A stretch of DNA of 64,000 nucleotides from Pseudomonas sp. St316 (GCF_018325905.1 NZ_AP021901.1:62001-126000); one strand, 5' to 3'. Shown: positions 53,866 through 62,508, numbered from the stretch's first letter. Notes: generated from the sequence alone by a model not told the origin. A program made the numbers and translations.

Positions 53866-55311
53866 CTAACCCCCAAGCTTCTTGATGATGGACAGAACTT
53901 GTTTCTCGATAGTGGTACGATCAACTGCTGGATCTGCGAGCTTTGCTAGTGCCTGCTCTAACCAAGGGTGCTGGGAAAAGTGTTCAGCGGGATTGGCTAG
54001 CATCTCGTCAGCTAGCTCTTTGGCCATGTAACCGGTCGCGCCAATAGGTAATGCAATTCCTCCCTTCTCCTGGGTGATAGAAAACTCAATACGTACGCCA
54101 CCAGCATTAACAATGGTGTTGTCGTTGATCTTATTGCCGAAGATAAACAGAGCAATACCAGAAAGCCCAATCATGCGGTGCCTATACTCGTGCCACAGTT
54201 CTTGGATGTCTTGGCCATGCGAGGCGACTTGCGGGAACGGCCGCATGATGAGCTGGTCCTCTGAGTACTTTTCAGGCCTGGCGTAGATTGCATCGAGCGC
54301 TCCGTTGATGACTGCGCTACCTATGCCCCACCCAAATCCATTGACGACTCGATAACCTCCTTTAACCAAGGAGGCCGAGAGGGAGTGTACAAAATTTAGG
54401 GCTTCTTGCTTGTCCCAGGTACCATATTCCTCTGCGCTGCCTGAGATGAATATGGTCTTCTTGAGGAAGCGACTTTCGATCTCCTTCAGAATGAGCGGAA
54501 TGTCCTCATAGTTATCGACCAATAGCGCCTGGATTCCAAATCGCAACAGATCGCGGACATGGTGCTCCTGTCGTCGCTGTCGATACTTCGCGGCGTCTGC
54601 GTCTTCTTTCCATTGTGGCTCCGCAGGTTCCTTGCGAAGAAAGCAGTAGTGGGTTCGCCGGTAATCATCCGGCACGTGCAGTCGACTCAGGACATAGTCG
54701 AGATTCGGGTCCGTGAAGCTGAAGCCAATAAATAGAAATGTTTTTGAGATCAGGTCCCCACTAAGGGCCGTTACGAAGGCTTCATGGGTTTTATGATACT
54801 TCTCATACTGGGATTTGTAGAGGATGGCTGCACCTGGCGAAGACACGTCACCATGCATCTTATAGACGACCGCGTCTCGTTTAGGGCGAGTGGTCACGAG
54901 GTCATCAACCTTGCGTTTTGTATCTGCGACACGGTAGTTCGCTTTGAGGCTGTCCTCAATCAGCGTGTCATAGTTGGTCGTCCAGTATGTCCTGATCGGA
55001 AGCCGCGCCACGATATTGTGAGCTTCTGAAGGTTCCGCCTGTTCCGAAAATTCCTCGAGGATTTTCCGAGCCAGCCCGGTCGAGCTGTTCTTCTTGTTGA
55101 CATGATACTGCGCGACAGAAATGAGATCGTGTTCCAACTCAACCTTGAGACCCAGTTCTTCGGCAATCTCGCTGAGCAGCTCGCTCCAGTTTACGAAGCC
55201 ACAACTTTTAGAGAAGCCGGCACCGGCGAATATCGCCGCTACGCCATCCTCAAGATCTTTAACGTACGTTCTGATGAACGCATCAATTTCAGGTGAAAAT
55301 TTTTTAGTCAC
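53866..55311 (-). CDS. thsA: ThsA, SIR2-STALD NADase effector of Thoeris
   Basis: A 481-aa effector with an N-terminal SIR2-like NADase domain and a C-terminal STALD (SLOG) signal-binding domain. Active-site residues are in place: N113 in WTTNYDTL and H153 in YKMHGD, matching the essential Asn and His of the B. cereus protein. The STALD part begins near residue 284 (KKTIFISGSAEEYG) with VNGFGWGIGSAV. On signal binding it drains NAD and halts phage growth. The start is GTG at 55311 with a strong GGAGG 9 bases before. Confidence 0.93.
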   Translation of the reverse strand: MTKKFSPEIDAFIRTYVKDLEDGVAAIFAGAGFSKSCGFVNWSELLSEIAEELGLKVELEHDLISVAQYHVNKKNSSTGLARKILEEFSEQAEPSEAHNIVARLPIRTYWTTNYDTLIEDSLKANYRVADTKRKVDDLVTTRPKRDAVVYKMHGDVSSPGAAILYKSQYEKYHKTHEAFVTALSGDLISKTFLFIGFSFTDPNLDYVLSRLHVPDDYRRTHYCFLRKEPAEPQWKEDADAAKYRQRRQEHHVRDLLRFGIQALLVDNYEDIPLILKEIESRFLKKTIFISGSAEEYGTWDKQEALNFVHSLSASLVKGGYRVVNGFGWGIGSAVINGALDAIYARPEKYSEDQLIMRPFPQVASHGQDIQELWHEYRHRMIGLSGIALFIFGNKINDNTIVNAGGVRIEFSITQEKGGIALPIGATGYMAKELADEMLANPAEHFSQHPWLEQALAKLADPAVDRTTIEKQVLSIIKKLGG

Positions 55312-55587
55312 AATCTAAAACCTCCATGTTGAAGCCGCATGGCCACTGGCCAGCTTACGTTAAGATGTGCCGGTGTCAACGTAGCCGTAATACAAAATCT
55401 CTCCTTGTTGATGTACAGCAATATTTGTGTCGTTGCTATTGCATTAATGGCTTCATCGAACATCTGATGACAGATGTTTTGCGGCCTACCCTTAGAGGAA
55501 AGGGTTGGAATGTGGAGAAGGGTTATTGGTTGGAAAAAATCTCCAAAATATCTAGATATTGCTTGGCTGCTTTTGGGGCCGGAAAAA
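55312..55587. promoter_or_regulatory. thsA upstream region with two dyads
   Basis: This AT-rich stretch must hold the Thoeris promoter. It contains a hairpin AACATCTG-ATGA-CAGATGTT (55459-55478) and a perfect 14-bp palindrome AATATCTAGATATT (55547-55560). Either could bind a repressor; no regulator gene is adjacent. No open frame here looks real. Confidence 0.4.
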
Positions 55588-55616
55588 CAAAACCCGGCGC
55601 GGAACGCCGGATTTTT
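55588..55616. terminator. bidirectional terminator after DUF6124 gene B
   Basis: CCGGCG and CGCCGG pair across CGGAA, with an A-run before and ATTTTT after. It is the counterpart of the terminator at 38493-38521. Confidence 0.8.
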
Positions 55617-55633
55617 CGTTGGAAAGCGTCGAC

Positions 55634-55996
55634 CTACCGCCCCGGCTCCACATTATCCAACACCCGATTCGCCAACAACGAGCTCAGCTCAATCAACTGC
55701 TGAATCCCAAGCGCCATATGACGCCTCGACCCATCCAGATCAAACGCCAGCTCACTCACCATGGCATCCGCCGAGGCCAGGGTTTCGCTGAGGTTGGCGA
55801 GCAAGCATTCGTTGTCGAGGCCTTTCACGACGGTGAATAGCTGCCCCGGTTTGGGGTCGTCTTGGGATTTATCCGGCTTCGGCAGCAAGTAGTGATCGAG
55901 CACGCGTTTGGTGGTTTCGTCTTGCTGCTTGGCTTTGGATTTTGCGGATTGTGGGGTGGGGTCTGCTTCTGGAGGATTTGGAGTTGCTTTGAACAT
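55634..55996 (-). CDS. DUF6124 protein, copy B
   Basis: A 120-aa near-twin of the protein at 38538-38900; about nine residues differ, mostly in the first 17. Its coding DNA is also nearly identical, yet the leader between the gene and the upstream module has changed much more. Function unknown. CGGAAAT about 9 bases before the ATG is the likely ribosome site. It marks the right side of the defence island. Confidence 0.8.
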   Translation of the reverse strand: MFKATPNPPEADPTPQSAKSKAKQQDETTKRVLDHYLLPKPDKSQDDPKPGQLFTVVKGLDNECLLANLSETLASADAMVSELAFDLDGSRRHMALGIQQLIELSSLLANRVLDNVEPGR

Positions 55997-56201
55997 TTGA
56001 ATATTTCCGTTAGTAGGGCCGCAACCGCCTCGCTACTAAACGAAATGGTGGCAGCTGTGCGCAAGTTAGTAGACCGGTGAAATACACAAAGCCCGGCGCG
56101 CCCGAGGGCGCCATGCGCACAGCTACCATCGAGTGCAGGCAAATGCCCGACTGATGAGACCTGTGCAACCGCCGTGTATTTCCTGGGCTACTAAACCCGA
56201 C
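55997..56201 (-). ncRNA. structured 5' leader of DUF6124 gene B
   Basis: Same plan as leader A: a 17-bp stem (56047-56063 with 56114-56130, one C-A mismatch and one G-T pair), an inner GGCGC/GCGCC hairpin, CTACTAAC on the RNA strand inside the loop (56065-56072) and TTTAGTAG on both outer sides (56033-56040 and 56188-56195). An extra CTACTAAC lies nearer the gene (56009-56016). In the stem an A-T pair of copy A is G-C here, a compensatory change. Confidence 0.55.
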
Positions 56202-56304
56202 CACTGATGGGCAGTGGCAGGAAGACAATAGAACCCCGGGACAAGGCGCACAAGCGGGCGGATTCTGGCGTAGTTGTAGGCAAAGGCGCAAGGATGCGTA
56301 GCTT
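56202..56304 (-). repeat. conserved upstream module, copy B
   Basis: Nearly identical to 39101-39203 and related to 47549-47642. It lies directly upstream of leader B. The similarity to copy A goes on to about 56480, including REP units; the whole gap 55997-56736 holds no gene. Confidence 0.6.
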
Positions 56305-56388
56305 GATAGGGGGTGTAGGTGGGGGCTGTAGGAGGGAGGTGTTTTGGGTGATGCGGGTGGCTTGGTTTGCTTTGGAATTGGGGGGATT

Positions 56389-56482
56389 TCATCGCGAGCA
56401 GGCTCGCTCCCACAGGGATTGAAGGCTGTTTCAGATATTGTGTTCACCGCCGCCCGGTGTGGGGGCGAGCTTGCTCGCGAGG
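56389..56482. repeat. REP pair, outward orientation
   Basis: CATCGCGAGCAGGCTCGCTC and GTGTGGGGGCGAGCTTGCTC in tail-to-tail order, matching the pair at 39288-39383. Confidence 0.75.
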
Positions 56483-56510
56483 GCAATCTTCCATTTCCTG
56501 ACACCCAACC

Positions 56511-56638
56511 CCCTGTGGCGAGGGAGCTTGCTCCCGCTGGCCTGCGCAGCAGGCCTCTGCATTTTTTCAGGCAAACCGCATCGTTTGGTTTTGCGACTGC
56601 TGCGCAGCCGAGCGGGAGCAAGCTCCCTCGCCACGGGG
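56511..56638. repeat. large REP pair of the GTGGCGAGG type, right flank copy
   Basis: Same arms and same outer flank (GAGGGCAATCTTCCATTTCC before it) as 47711-47835, but the 76-bp core between the arms reads in the reverse direction. Confidence 0.8.
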
Positions 56639-56654
56639 GATGTCTGGGCGGGCG

Positions 56655-56682
56655 TCATCGCGAGCAAGCTCGCTCCCACAGG
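56655..56682 (-). repeat. single REP unit
   Basis: CATCGCGAGCAAGCTCGCTC followed by CCACAGG, a lone inverted unit of the common kind before the sco gene. Confidence 0.75.
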
Positions 56683-56736
56683 AGGCGGGTTGGATGCAGT
56701 ATCTGTGGATGCCCCGGGCAGGGCCTCGCCTTGGCC

Positions 56737-57372
56737 TTATTTACGCTTAAGCATCTCCGGCAACTGCGCCACCAATTTCTGATTATTCAACGGCGCGCGG
56801 ATGAACCCGCGTTGCTTGCCGTCTGGGCCGATGACGGCGAGGTTGCCGCTGTGGTCGACGGTGTAGTTGGGTTTGCTGGTGTCCGCCGGGATGAACGGGA
56901 TGCTCACGGCATTGGCGAGTTTTTGCAGGTCTTCGACGGAGGCCGCGGTCAGGCCTTTGAATTGGGGATCGAAGTAGCCCAGGTATTGTTTGAGCTGCTT
57001 GGGTGTGTCGCGGTTGGGGTCGACGCTCACCAGTACGATCTGCAATTTATCCACAGCCTCGGGCGGCAGTTCGCTCTTGATCTGGCGCAGTTGGGCGAGG
57101 GTGGTCGGGCAGATGTCCGGGCAGAAGGTGTAGCCGAAGAACAGCAGGCTCCACTTGTCTTTCAAACCATCCATCACTACGGGCTGGCCGTCCTGGTCGG
57201 TCATTTTCACGTCCGGCAGGTTGCGGCTCTGGGGCAGCAGGATGATGCCGGCATCGATCAGCGCCGTCGGGTCGCCCTGGCCTTTGCCGGACAGCACCTT
57301 ATTGATGGTGAGGCCGAGGATCAGCGCGATCACGGCCACGAGGATGAAGACGGTTTTCTGGGTTCGAGTCAT
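56737..57372 (-). CDS. SCO1/SenC-family copper chaperone
   Basis: A 211-aa membrane-tethered thioredoxin-like protein: one N-terminal helix (about residues 7-25), the copper motif CPDICP (two Cys) and a distant His in YTVDHSGN. It delivers copper to the CuA centre of cytochrome c oxidase in the periplasm. The ATG at 57372 overlaps the end of ctaB by 4 bp. It is the last gene of the oxidase assembly operon. Confidence 0.93.
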   Translation of the reverse strand: MTRTQKTVFILVAVIALILGLTINKVLSGKGQGDPTALIDAGIILLPQSRNLPDVKMTDQDGQPVVMDGLKDKWSLLFFGYTFCPDICPTTLAQLRQIKSELPPEAVDKLQIVLVSVDPNRDTPKQLKQYLGYFDPQFKGLTAASVEDLQKLANAVSIPFIPADTSKPNYTVDHSGNLAVIGPDGKQRGFIRAPLNNQKLVAQLPEMLKRK

Positions 57373-58268
57373 AGGCTCAACAGTAAGTAGTGATCTACAA
57401 GCAGGGCGATGAACAGCAGGAACAGGTACCAGATAGAGTACTTGAACGTATTGATCGCCGCGTGCGGCCGACTGCCACGGTACAACACTACGGCCCATTG
57501 CAGGAACCGGGCGCCGAGTACCAGCGCGCACACCAGGTAGAGCAGGCCGCTCATCTGGATCACGAATGGCATCAGGCTCACCGCCAGCAGCACCAGGGTG
57601 TACAGCAGGATATGGACCTTGGTGTAGTGCTCGCCGTGGGTCACCGGCAGCATCGGGATGTCGGCCTTGGCGTATTCCTCCTTGCGGTGGATCGCCAGGG
57701 CCCAGAAGTGCGGCGGGGTCCAGGCGAAGATGATCAGCACCAGCAATAGCGGTTCGGCGCTGACGTGACCGGTGGCGGCCACCCAGCCCAGCAGTGGCGG
57801 CGCCGCGCCAGCGAGGCCGCCGATGACGATGTTCTGTGGCGTCGCCCGTTTGAGGAAGCCGGTGTAGACCACTGCGTAGCCCAACAGGGAAGCCAGGGTC
57901 AGCCAGGCGGTCAGTGGGTTGGTGAAGGCCAGCAGCAGCGCTTGCCCGGCCACGGCCAGGGCCAAGGCGAACGTCAGGGCCGCCGCCGGGGAAACCCGGC
58001 CCTCGGCCAGTGGGCGCTTGTGGGTGCGCGCCATGACCGCGTCGATACGCCGATCCACCACGTGGTTGACCGCCGCTGCGCCGCCGGCACACAGGGCGAT
58101 GCCCAGGTTGCCGAATACCAGCACCGTCCACGGCACGCCGGCGCGGGTGGCGAGGAACATGCCCACCAGCGAGGTGATGAGCATCAGCACCACCACTTTG
58201 GGCTTGGTCAGTTCCAGGTAATCGCGCCAGATCGCTTGGCTGTGGCGTTCACCGGTCAAGGTTGCCAT
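57369..58268 (-). CDS. ctaB: heme O synthase (protoheme IX farnesyltransferase)
   Basis: A 299-aa UbiA-type membrane enzyme adding a farnesyl chain to heme b. The prenyl diphosphate motif [20 protein letters not shown] and the second Asp-bearing loop region are typical, with about nine helices. It overlaps ctaA by 13 bp, consistent with heme O being passed straight to heme A synthase. A cyoE paralogue may exist elsewhere in the genome. Confidence 0.94.
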   Translation of the reverse strand: MATLTGERHSQAIWRDYLELTKPKVVVLMLITSLVGMFLATRAGVPWTVLVFGNLGIALCAGGAAAVNHVVDRRIDAVMARTHKRPLAEGRVSPAAALTFALALAVAGQALLLAFTNPLTAWLTLASLLGYAVVYTGFLKRATPQNIVIGGLAGAAPPLLGWVAATGHVSAEPLLLVLIIFAWTPPHFWALAIHRKEEYAKADIPMLPVTHGEHYTKVHILLYTLVLLAVSLMPFVIQMSGLLYLVCALVLGARFLQWAVVLYRGSRPHAAINTFKYSIWYLFLLFIALLVDHYLLLSL

Positions 58269-59335
58269 GGCATCTCTCCTTTTATTGTTATGGGGCTGGC
58301 GCCGTGTTTAGGCGGGGTGAACCGCCAGCGCAGCGGGACCTGATGCTTGACCCGGACCAGGCTGGTCCGGGCGTGATAATTGACCAGCACCAGGGTCAGC
58401 AACAGCGCCGCGCCCCCGGCGTTGTGGGCGACGGCCACCGGCAACGGCAAGTGGAACAGTACGTTGCTGATGCCCAAGGTGATTTGCGCTGCCAGGGCGG
58501 CCAACACCAGGCCGGCCAGGCGGGTCATGCCGACGGTTTTCAACTGCCAGGCCAACCCGAGCAGTACGACGGTCACCAGCAGTGCGCCGATGCGATGAGT
58601 CAGGTGGATGGCGGTGCGGGCGTCGCTGTCCAGTTGCCCGCCCAGGTAGTTGGGGCCGATGTGCTGGGTCAGGTGGAAGCCGTTGGCAAAATCGGCCGGT
58701 GGCAGCCATTGGCCGTGGCAGGTGGGGAAGTCGATGCAGGCCACGGCGGCGTAGTTGGAGCTGACCCAACCGCCCAGGGCGATCTGGCCGATCACCAGCA
58801 GCAACCCGGCGGTGGCCCAATGTTGCAGGCGCTTGGGCACGGTCAGCGCCGGCAATACGCCGGACAAGCGCAAGGTCAGCAGGAACAGCAGGCTCAGGGT
58901 GGCGAAGCCGCCGAGCAAATGCCCGGTGACGACTTGCGGCCAGAGCTTGAGGGTGACGGTCCACATGCCGAATGCCGCTTGGGCGAACACCACCGCCAGC
59001 AGGAACAGCGGCAGTTTCAACGGCAGGCCGGGGTGCCGACGGTTCATCCAGGCCCGGGCGGCCAGCACGGTAATCAACAGCCCCAGGGTCCCGGCGAAGT
59101 AGCGATGGACCATCTCGTTCCAGCCCTTGTGGGCTTCCACCGGGGTGTCGGGGAAATGCAGCTCGGCATGGGCCAGTTGGGCTTCGCTCTTGGGCACGCT
59201 GATGAAACCGTAGCAACCGGGCCAGTCCGGGCAACCGAGGCCGGCGTGGGTGAGCCGGGTGTAGGCGCCCAGCAGCACGACGATCAGTGCCAGCAGCGTG
59301 GCAAACAGCGCGAGGTGAAATCCAGGTTTGGCCAT
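58256..59335 (-). CDS. ctaA: heme A synthase (COX15/CtaA)
   Basis: A 359-aa membrane protein with about eight helices that oxidises heme O to heme A. It has the [21 protein letters not shown] start, the [15 protein letters not shown]is motif and LTHRIGALL in the second half, which give heme ligands. The CxxxxxxC pair in CIDFPTCHG is present. It starts 10 bp after the gene before it. Confidence 0.94.
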   Translation of the reverse strand: MAKPGFHLALFATLLALIVVLLGAYTRLTHAGLGCPDWPGCYGFISVPKSEAQLAHAELHFPDTPVEAHKGWNEMVHRYFAGTLGLLITVLAARAWMNRRHPGLPLKLPLFLLAVVFAQAAFGMWTVTLKLWPQVVTGHLLGGFATLSLLFLLTLRLSGVLPALTVPKRLQHWATAGLLLVIGQIALGGWVSSNYAAVACIDFPTCHGQWLPPADFANGFHLTQHIGPNYLGGQLDSDARTAIHLTHRIGALLVTVVLLGLAWQLKTVGMTRLAGLVLAALAAQITLGISNVLFHLPLPVAVAHNAGGAALLLTLVLVNYHARTSLVRVKHQVPLRWRFTPPKHGASPITIKGEMPWQP

Positions 59336-59345
59336 GTCGATGCCC

Positions 59346-59927
59346 TCATCCGATGTTCGACAGTTTCAGCAGGTGGCGCAGGTCGTTGAGCAGGTCCTTG
59401 CCCTTGACCCGGGCGTCGTAGCGCAATACCAGGTTGCTGTGGGGGTCGATGATCCACAGTTGCGCGCCGCCGGAGCCCTGGGCACCTTTCTGATAGGCCG
59501 GCAGGTCCAGTGGGTAGCGTTGCAATTGCGGGTACTCACGCTGCAGTTGCGCGTCATAGTCGGCGTCCAGAGGTTGCGCAATGGCCAAGGCGTGGCTGGC
59601 GCGAGACGCGTCGCGGCCCAGGCCGATCTGCACCTGGCGGGCCAAGTACACCAGTTGCCGGCAATCCACCGAGCACTCCTGCGGCGCCGTGACCAGGATC
59701 TGCCAGCGCTGCTCATCGGCCTGTACGCCAATCTCGGCGCGGGTCTGGCCGTTGCCGATCAGTTCGCCGTGGTAGCTGCGGCTGTCGGGCACCCAGAATT
59801 GGAATTTGTACATGCCGGTGGCCAGGATCATCGGGCCGACCACCCCGAGTACGATCAGCAGCAATTGCAGACGTCCCTTGCGACGGTTGTGCGCCACGGG
59901 CGCCTCAGACGTGTTGGTTGGATTCAT
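59346..59927 (-). CDS. single-pass protein of the oxidase assembly operon
   Basis: A 193-aa protein with a basic cytosolic start, one membrane helix (about residues 20-41) and a periplasmic domain that looks distantly thioredoxin-like (WQILVTAPQECSVDCRQLVYLARQVQIG), where two cysteines form a CSVDC pair. It is conserved at this place in pseudomonads but unnamed. The Cys pair suggests a redox or copper-handling role in assembly, an inference. It overlaps the SURF1 gene by 23 bp. Confidence 0.75.
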   Translation of the reverse strand: MNPTNTSEAPVAHNRRKGRLQLLLIVLGVVGPMILATGMYKFQFWVPDSRSYHGELIGNGQTRAEIGVQADEQRWQILVTAPQECSVDCRQLVYLARQVQIGLGRDASRASHALAIAQPLDADYDAQLQREYPQLQRYPLDLPAYQKGAQGSGGAQLWIIDPHSNLVLRYDARVKGKDLLNDLRHLLKLSNIG

Positions 59928-60642
59928 GGTGCTTCCCATGGTGTCTCCCTGCGTTGTGCCATCCGAGATAAAGGAACAGGCCGAACAGTGCCGTCGCCAT
60001 GGCGAACCACTGCACGGCATAGCCCAAGTGTTTTTCCGGACCCATGGCCACCACCGGCCAATCGGTCCGGTAGGCGCCGGGGCCGCTTTGTTGGCGTAAT
60101 TCATAGGCGAAGCCGTCGCGGCCCAGCTCGGCCCAGAGCTTGTCCGGCTCGATAGCGGTGACCAGCCGCGGCCAAGGCGCGCCGGCCGGGTCGGCGTGGA
60201 GCTGGAACGTCGCGCCCGGGGCGACGTAGACCCAGGCCTGGAGGCTCACCGGTTGTTCCGGCGTATTGAAGACTGGCGGGGTGCGCCGGTCCGGCCAGGG
60301 TAGCCAGCCGCGATTGACCAGCAGCCACAGCCCGGTGCGGTGGTCGAGGAACGGTTGCAGCAACTCGACGCCGACCTTGCCGTCGTGCTGGCGGTTATCC
60401 AGCAGGATGCTGTGCTCGACGTCGAACTGGCCCTGCAGCGTGACCGGTCGAAAGGCCGGATCGCTGGTGTGCGCCAGCTCGCTGCTGTCCATCGGTGGGG
60501 CCACGCGGCGCTCGGCATAATTGTCCATGAGCACGCGCTTCTGTTCGCCCCGGCTCAATTGCCAGAACCCCAGGCACACCATCACCGGCACCAGCACGGC
60601 CACCACCAGCGACGGCACGAGGCCTGGCCGGAAGCCTTTCAT
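59905..60642 (-). CDS. SURF1-family oxidase assembly protein
   Basis: A 245-aa protein with the SURF1 layout: N-terminal helix (about residues 9-26, ending LGFWQLSRGEQKR), a periplasmic domain with VNRGWLPW, and a C-terminal helix (HLGYAVQWFAMATALFGLFLYL). SURF1 helps insert heme a into oxidase subunit I. The ATG at 60642 (MKGFRPGLVPS) is used; the longer frame upstream runs into the opposite DUF2909 gene. Confidence 0.92.
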   Translation of the reverse strand: MKGFRPGLVPSLVVAVLVPVMVCLGFWQLSRGEQKRVLMDNYAERRVAPPMDSSELAHTSDPAFRPVTLQGQFDVEHSILLDNRQHDGKVGVELLQPFLDHRTGLWLLVNRGWLPWPDRRTPPVFNTPEQPVSLQAWVYVAPGATFQLHADPAGAPWPRLVTAIEPDKLWAELGRDGFAYELRQQSGPGAYRTDWPVVAMGPEKHLGYAVQWFAMATALFGLFLYLGWHNAGRHHGKHHESNQHV

Positions 60643-60712
60643 GGCGCCGTCCGAAAGTGCTCGAACGGGATAGCTATACTCACGTGCATCGCGTCCCCCC
60701 GGAGTGTCCCTA

Positions 60713-60916
60713 ATGCTAAAAGCAGCCATCGTCCTGATGCTGATCGCCACGGTTACCAGCCTGTTCAGCGGCCTGTTTTTTTTGGTCAAGGACGACAGCG
60801 ACTCCAATCGCCTGCTCATCGCCCTGGCGGTGCGGGTCAGCCTGGCCGCTGTCACCGTCGGCTTGGTTGCCTGGGGTTTTTTCAGCGGCCAGTTGGTGTC
60901 TCACGCGCCCTGGTAG
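60713..60916 (+). CDS. DUF2909 twin-helix membrane protein
   Basis: A 67-aa protein with two membrane helices joined by a short polar turn (FLVKDDSDSNRL), matching DUF2909. It is on the plus strand inside a minus-strand oxidase operon, between the SURF1 and coxC genes. The ATG at 60713 has CGGAG 9 bases before it. Its role in oxidase assembly is suggested only by position. Confidence 0.8.
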   Translation: MLKAAIVLMLIATVTSLFSGLFFLVKDDSDSNRLLIALAVRVSLAAVTVGLVAWGFFSGQLVSHAPW

Positions 60917-60923
60917 CCGTGCC

Positions 60924-61811
60924 TCAGAGCACGTAGACGAAGATGAACAAGCCGATCCACACCACGTCGACGAAGTGCCAATACCAACTCGCCGCCTCGA
61001 AGCCGAACTGGTGCTCGTTGTCGAAGTGCCCGCGCATGATCCGCATCAGCATGACGAACAGGATGATCGTGCCGATGGTGACGTGGGCGCCGTGGAAACC
61101 GGTGAGCATGAAGAAGGTCGCGCCGTAGACGCCGGAGCCCAGGGTCAGGCCCAGTTCCTTGTAGGCGTGGATGTATTCCTCGGCCTGGAAGCTCAGGAAG
61201 GCGCAGCCCAGCAGCACGGTGATCGCCAGCCAGAGTTTCAAGGCACCGCGATGGCCTTTTTTCAGGGCGTGGTGGGCGATGGTGACGGTGACGCTGGAAC
61301 TGACCAGCAGCACGGTGTTGAGCAGTGGCAAGCCCCAGGGGCTGATGACCTCCTTGGGCGCTGGGAAGAGTTTCGGGTCGGGGTTGTTCAGCAAGGGCCA
61401 GGCGTACTGGAAGTTCGGCCAGAGCATGTGGGCCAGGCCTTTGGCGCCTTCACCCGCCAGGGCCGGCGCCGAGATGTGCCGCACATAAAACAGCGCGCCG
61501 AAGAAGGCGATGAAGAACATCACTTCGGAAAAGATGAACCAGCTCATGCCCCAGCGGAACGAGCGGTCGAGCTGCGGGCTGTACAGCCCGGCGCGGCTTT
61601 CCTTGATCACCGCGCCGAACCAGCCGAACAGCATGTAGGCCACCAGCAGGCCGCCGACGAAGAAGATCAGCGGGCCATGGGATTCCGGTCGCGCGGCCTT
61701 CAGGTCGTTGAACCAGGTCGCCAGGCCATACACCGTGACGAACATCCCGACCGTGGCGATGATCGGCCATTTGCTTTGGGCCGGAACGTAATAGTGTTCA
61801 TGAGTTGCCAT
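60924..61811 (-). CDS. coxC: cytochrome c oxidase subunit III
   Basis: A 295-aa subunit of the aa3-type oxidase with seven helices. Typical stretches are WGMSWFIFSEVMFFIAFFGA, LTGFHGAHVTIGTI and the C-terminal SWYWHFVDVVWIGLFIFVYV. Subunit III steadies the proton-pumping core. It lies 24 bp after ctaG in the operon. Confidence 0.95.
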   Translation of the reverse strand: MATHEHYYVPAQSKWPIIATVGMFVTVYGLATWFNDLKAARPESHGPLIFFVGGLLVAYMLFGWFGAVIKESRAGLYSPQLDRSFRWGMSWFIFSEVMFFIAFFGALFYVRHISAPALAGEGAKGLAHMLWPNFQYAWPLLNNPDPKLFPAPKEVISPWGLPLLNTVLLVSSSVTVTIAHHALKKGHRGALKLWLAITVLLGCAFLSFQAEEYIHAYKELGLTLGSGVYGATFFMLTGFHGAHVTIGTIILFVMLMRIMRGHFDNEHQFGFEAASWYWHFVDVVWIGLFIFVYVL

Positions 61812-61835
61812 TTATTGTTCTCCTTATCGGGCACG

Positions 61836-62387
61836 CTATCGGTCAGTGTTTAGAGCCACCGGTGGATGACGAGCGGTGATATCGAACAGCGTGTAGGACA
61901 GCGTCAGGTGCTTCACTTCCTTGGGCATGTCCCGGTCGACGATGAAGCGCATGGGCATTTCGATGCGTTCGCCGGGTTGCAGCACTTGCTGGGTAAAACA
62001 GAAACATTCGGTCTTGTGGAAATACGCCGCCGCAGTGCTCGGCGCGATGCTCGGCACGGCCTGGGCACTCATGGGCCGGTTGGTGGGGTTGTGGGCGACG
62101 AAGACCATCTCGTTCACCGCGCCCGGTCGCACCACCAGTTGTTCGCCCTTGGGGTAGAAGTCCCAGGGCATGTCCACCGAATTGGTCGACACGAACTGCA
62201 CGCGCACCTGCCGCGACTCATCGACCACTTGCTCGCCTTCGTACTGCCCGGCGGTCTTGCCGTTGATGCCGAACGCCTTGCACATCACGTCGTAGATCGG
62301 CACCAGGGCAAAACCGAAGATGAACATCGCCACCACCACGATCAGCAGGCGGGTGACCAGTTTCTTCAGCGAAATCGAGTCAGCCAT
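61836..62387 (-). CDS. ctaG: cytochrome c oxidase assembly protein CtaG/Cox11
   Basis: A 183-aa protein with one N-terminal helix and a periplasmic domain holding the copper motif ECFCF (two Cys, about residues 101-105). It delivers copper to the CuB site of subunit I. It lies between coxA and coxC as is usual in Pseudomonas. The gap to coxA is filled by a REP pair. Confidence 0.94.
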   Translation of the reverse strand: MADSISLKKLVTRLLIVVVAMFIFGFALVPIYDVMCKAFGINGKTAGQYEGEQVVDESRQVRVQFVSTNSVDMPWDFYPKGEQLVVRPGAVNEMVFVAHNPTNRPMSAQAVPSIAPSTAAAYFHKTECFCFTQQVLQPGERIEMPMRFIVDRDMPKEVKHLTLSYTLFDITARHPPVALNTDR

Positions 62388-62410
62388 GGTGTCCAGTCCT
62401 CACCAAGAAC

Positions 62411-62493
62411 CCTGTGGGAGCGAGCTTGCTCGCGATGCAGGCAGCGCGGTGTATCAGGTACACCGCCATCGCGAGCAAGCTCGCTCCCACAGG
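62411..62493. repeat. REP pair
   Basis: CCTGTGGGAGCGAGCTTGCT and its complement fill the 121-bp space between coxA and ctaG, inside the oxidase operon. Confidence 0.85.
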
Positions 62494-62508
62494 GGCTCCC
62501 TGTGTCAT

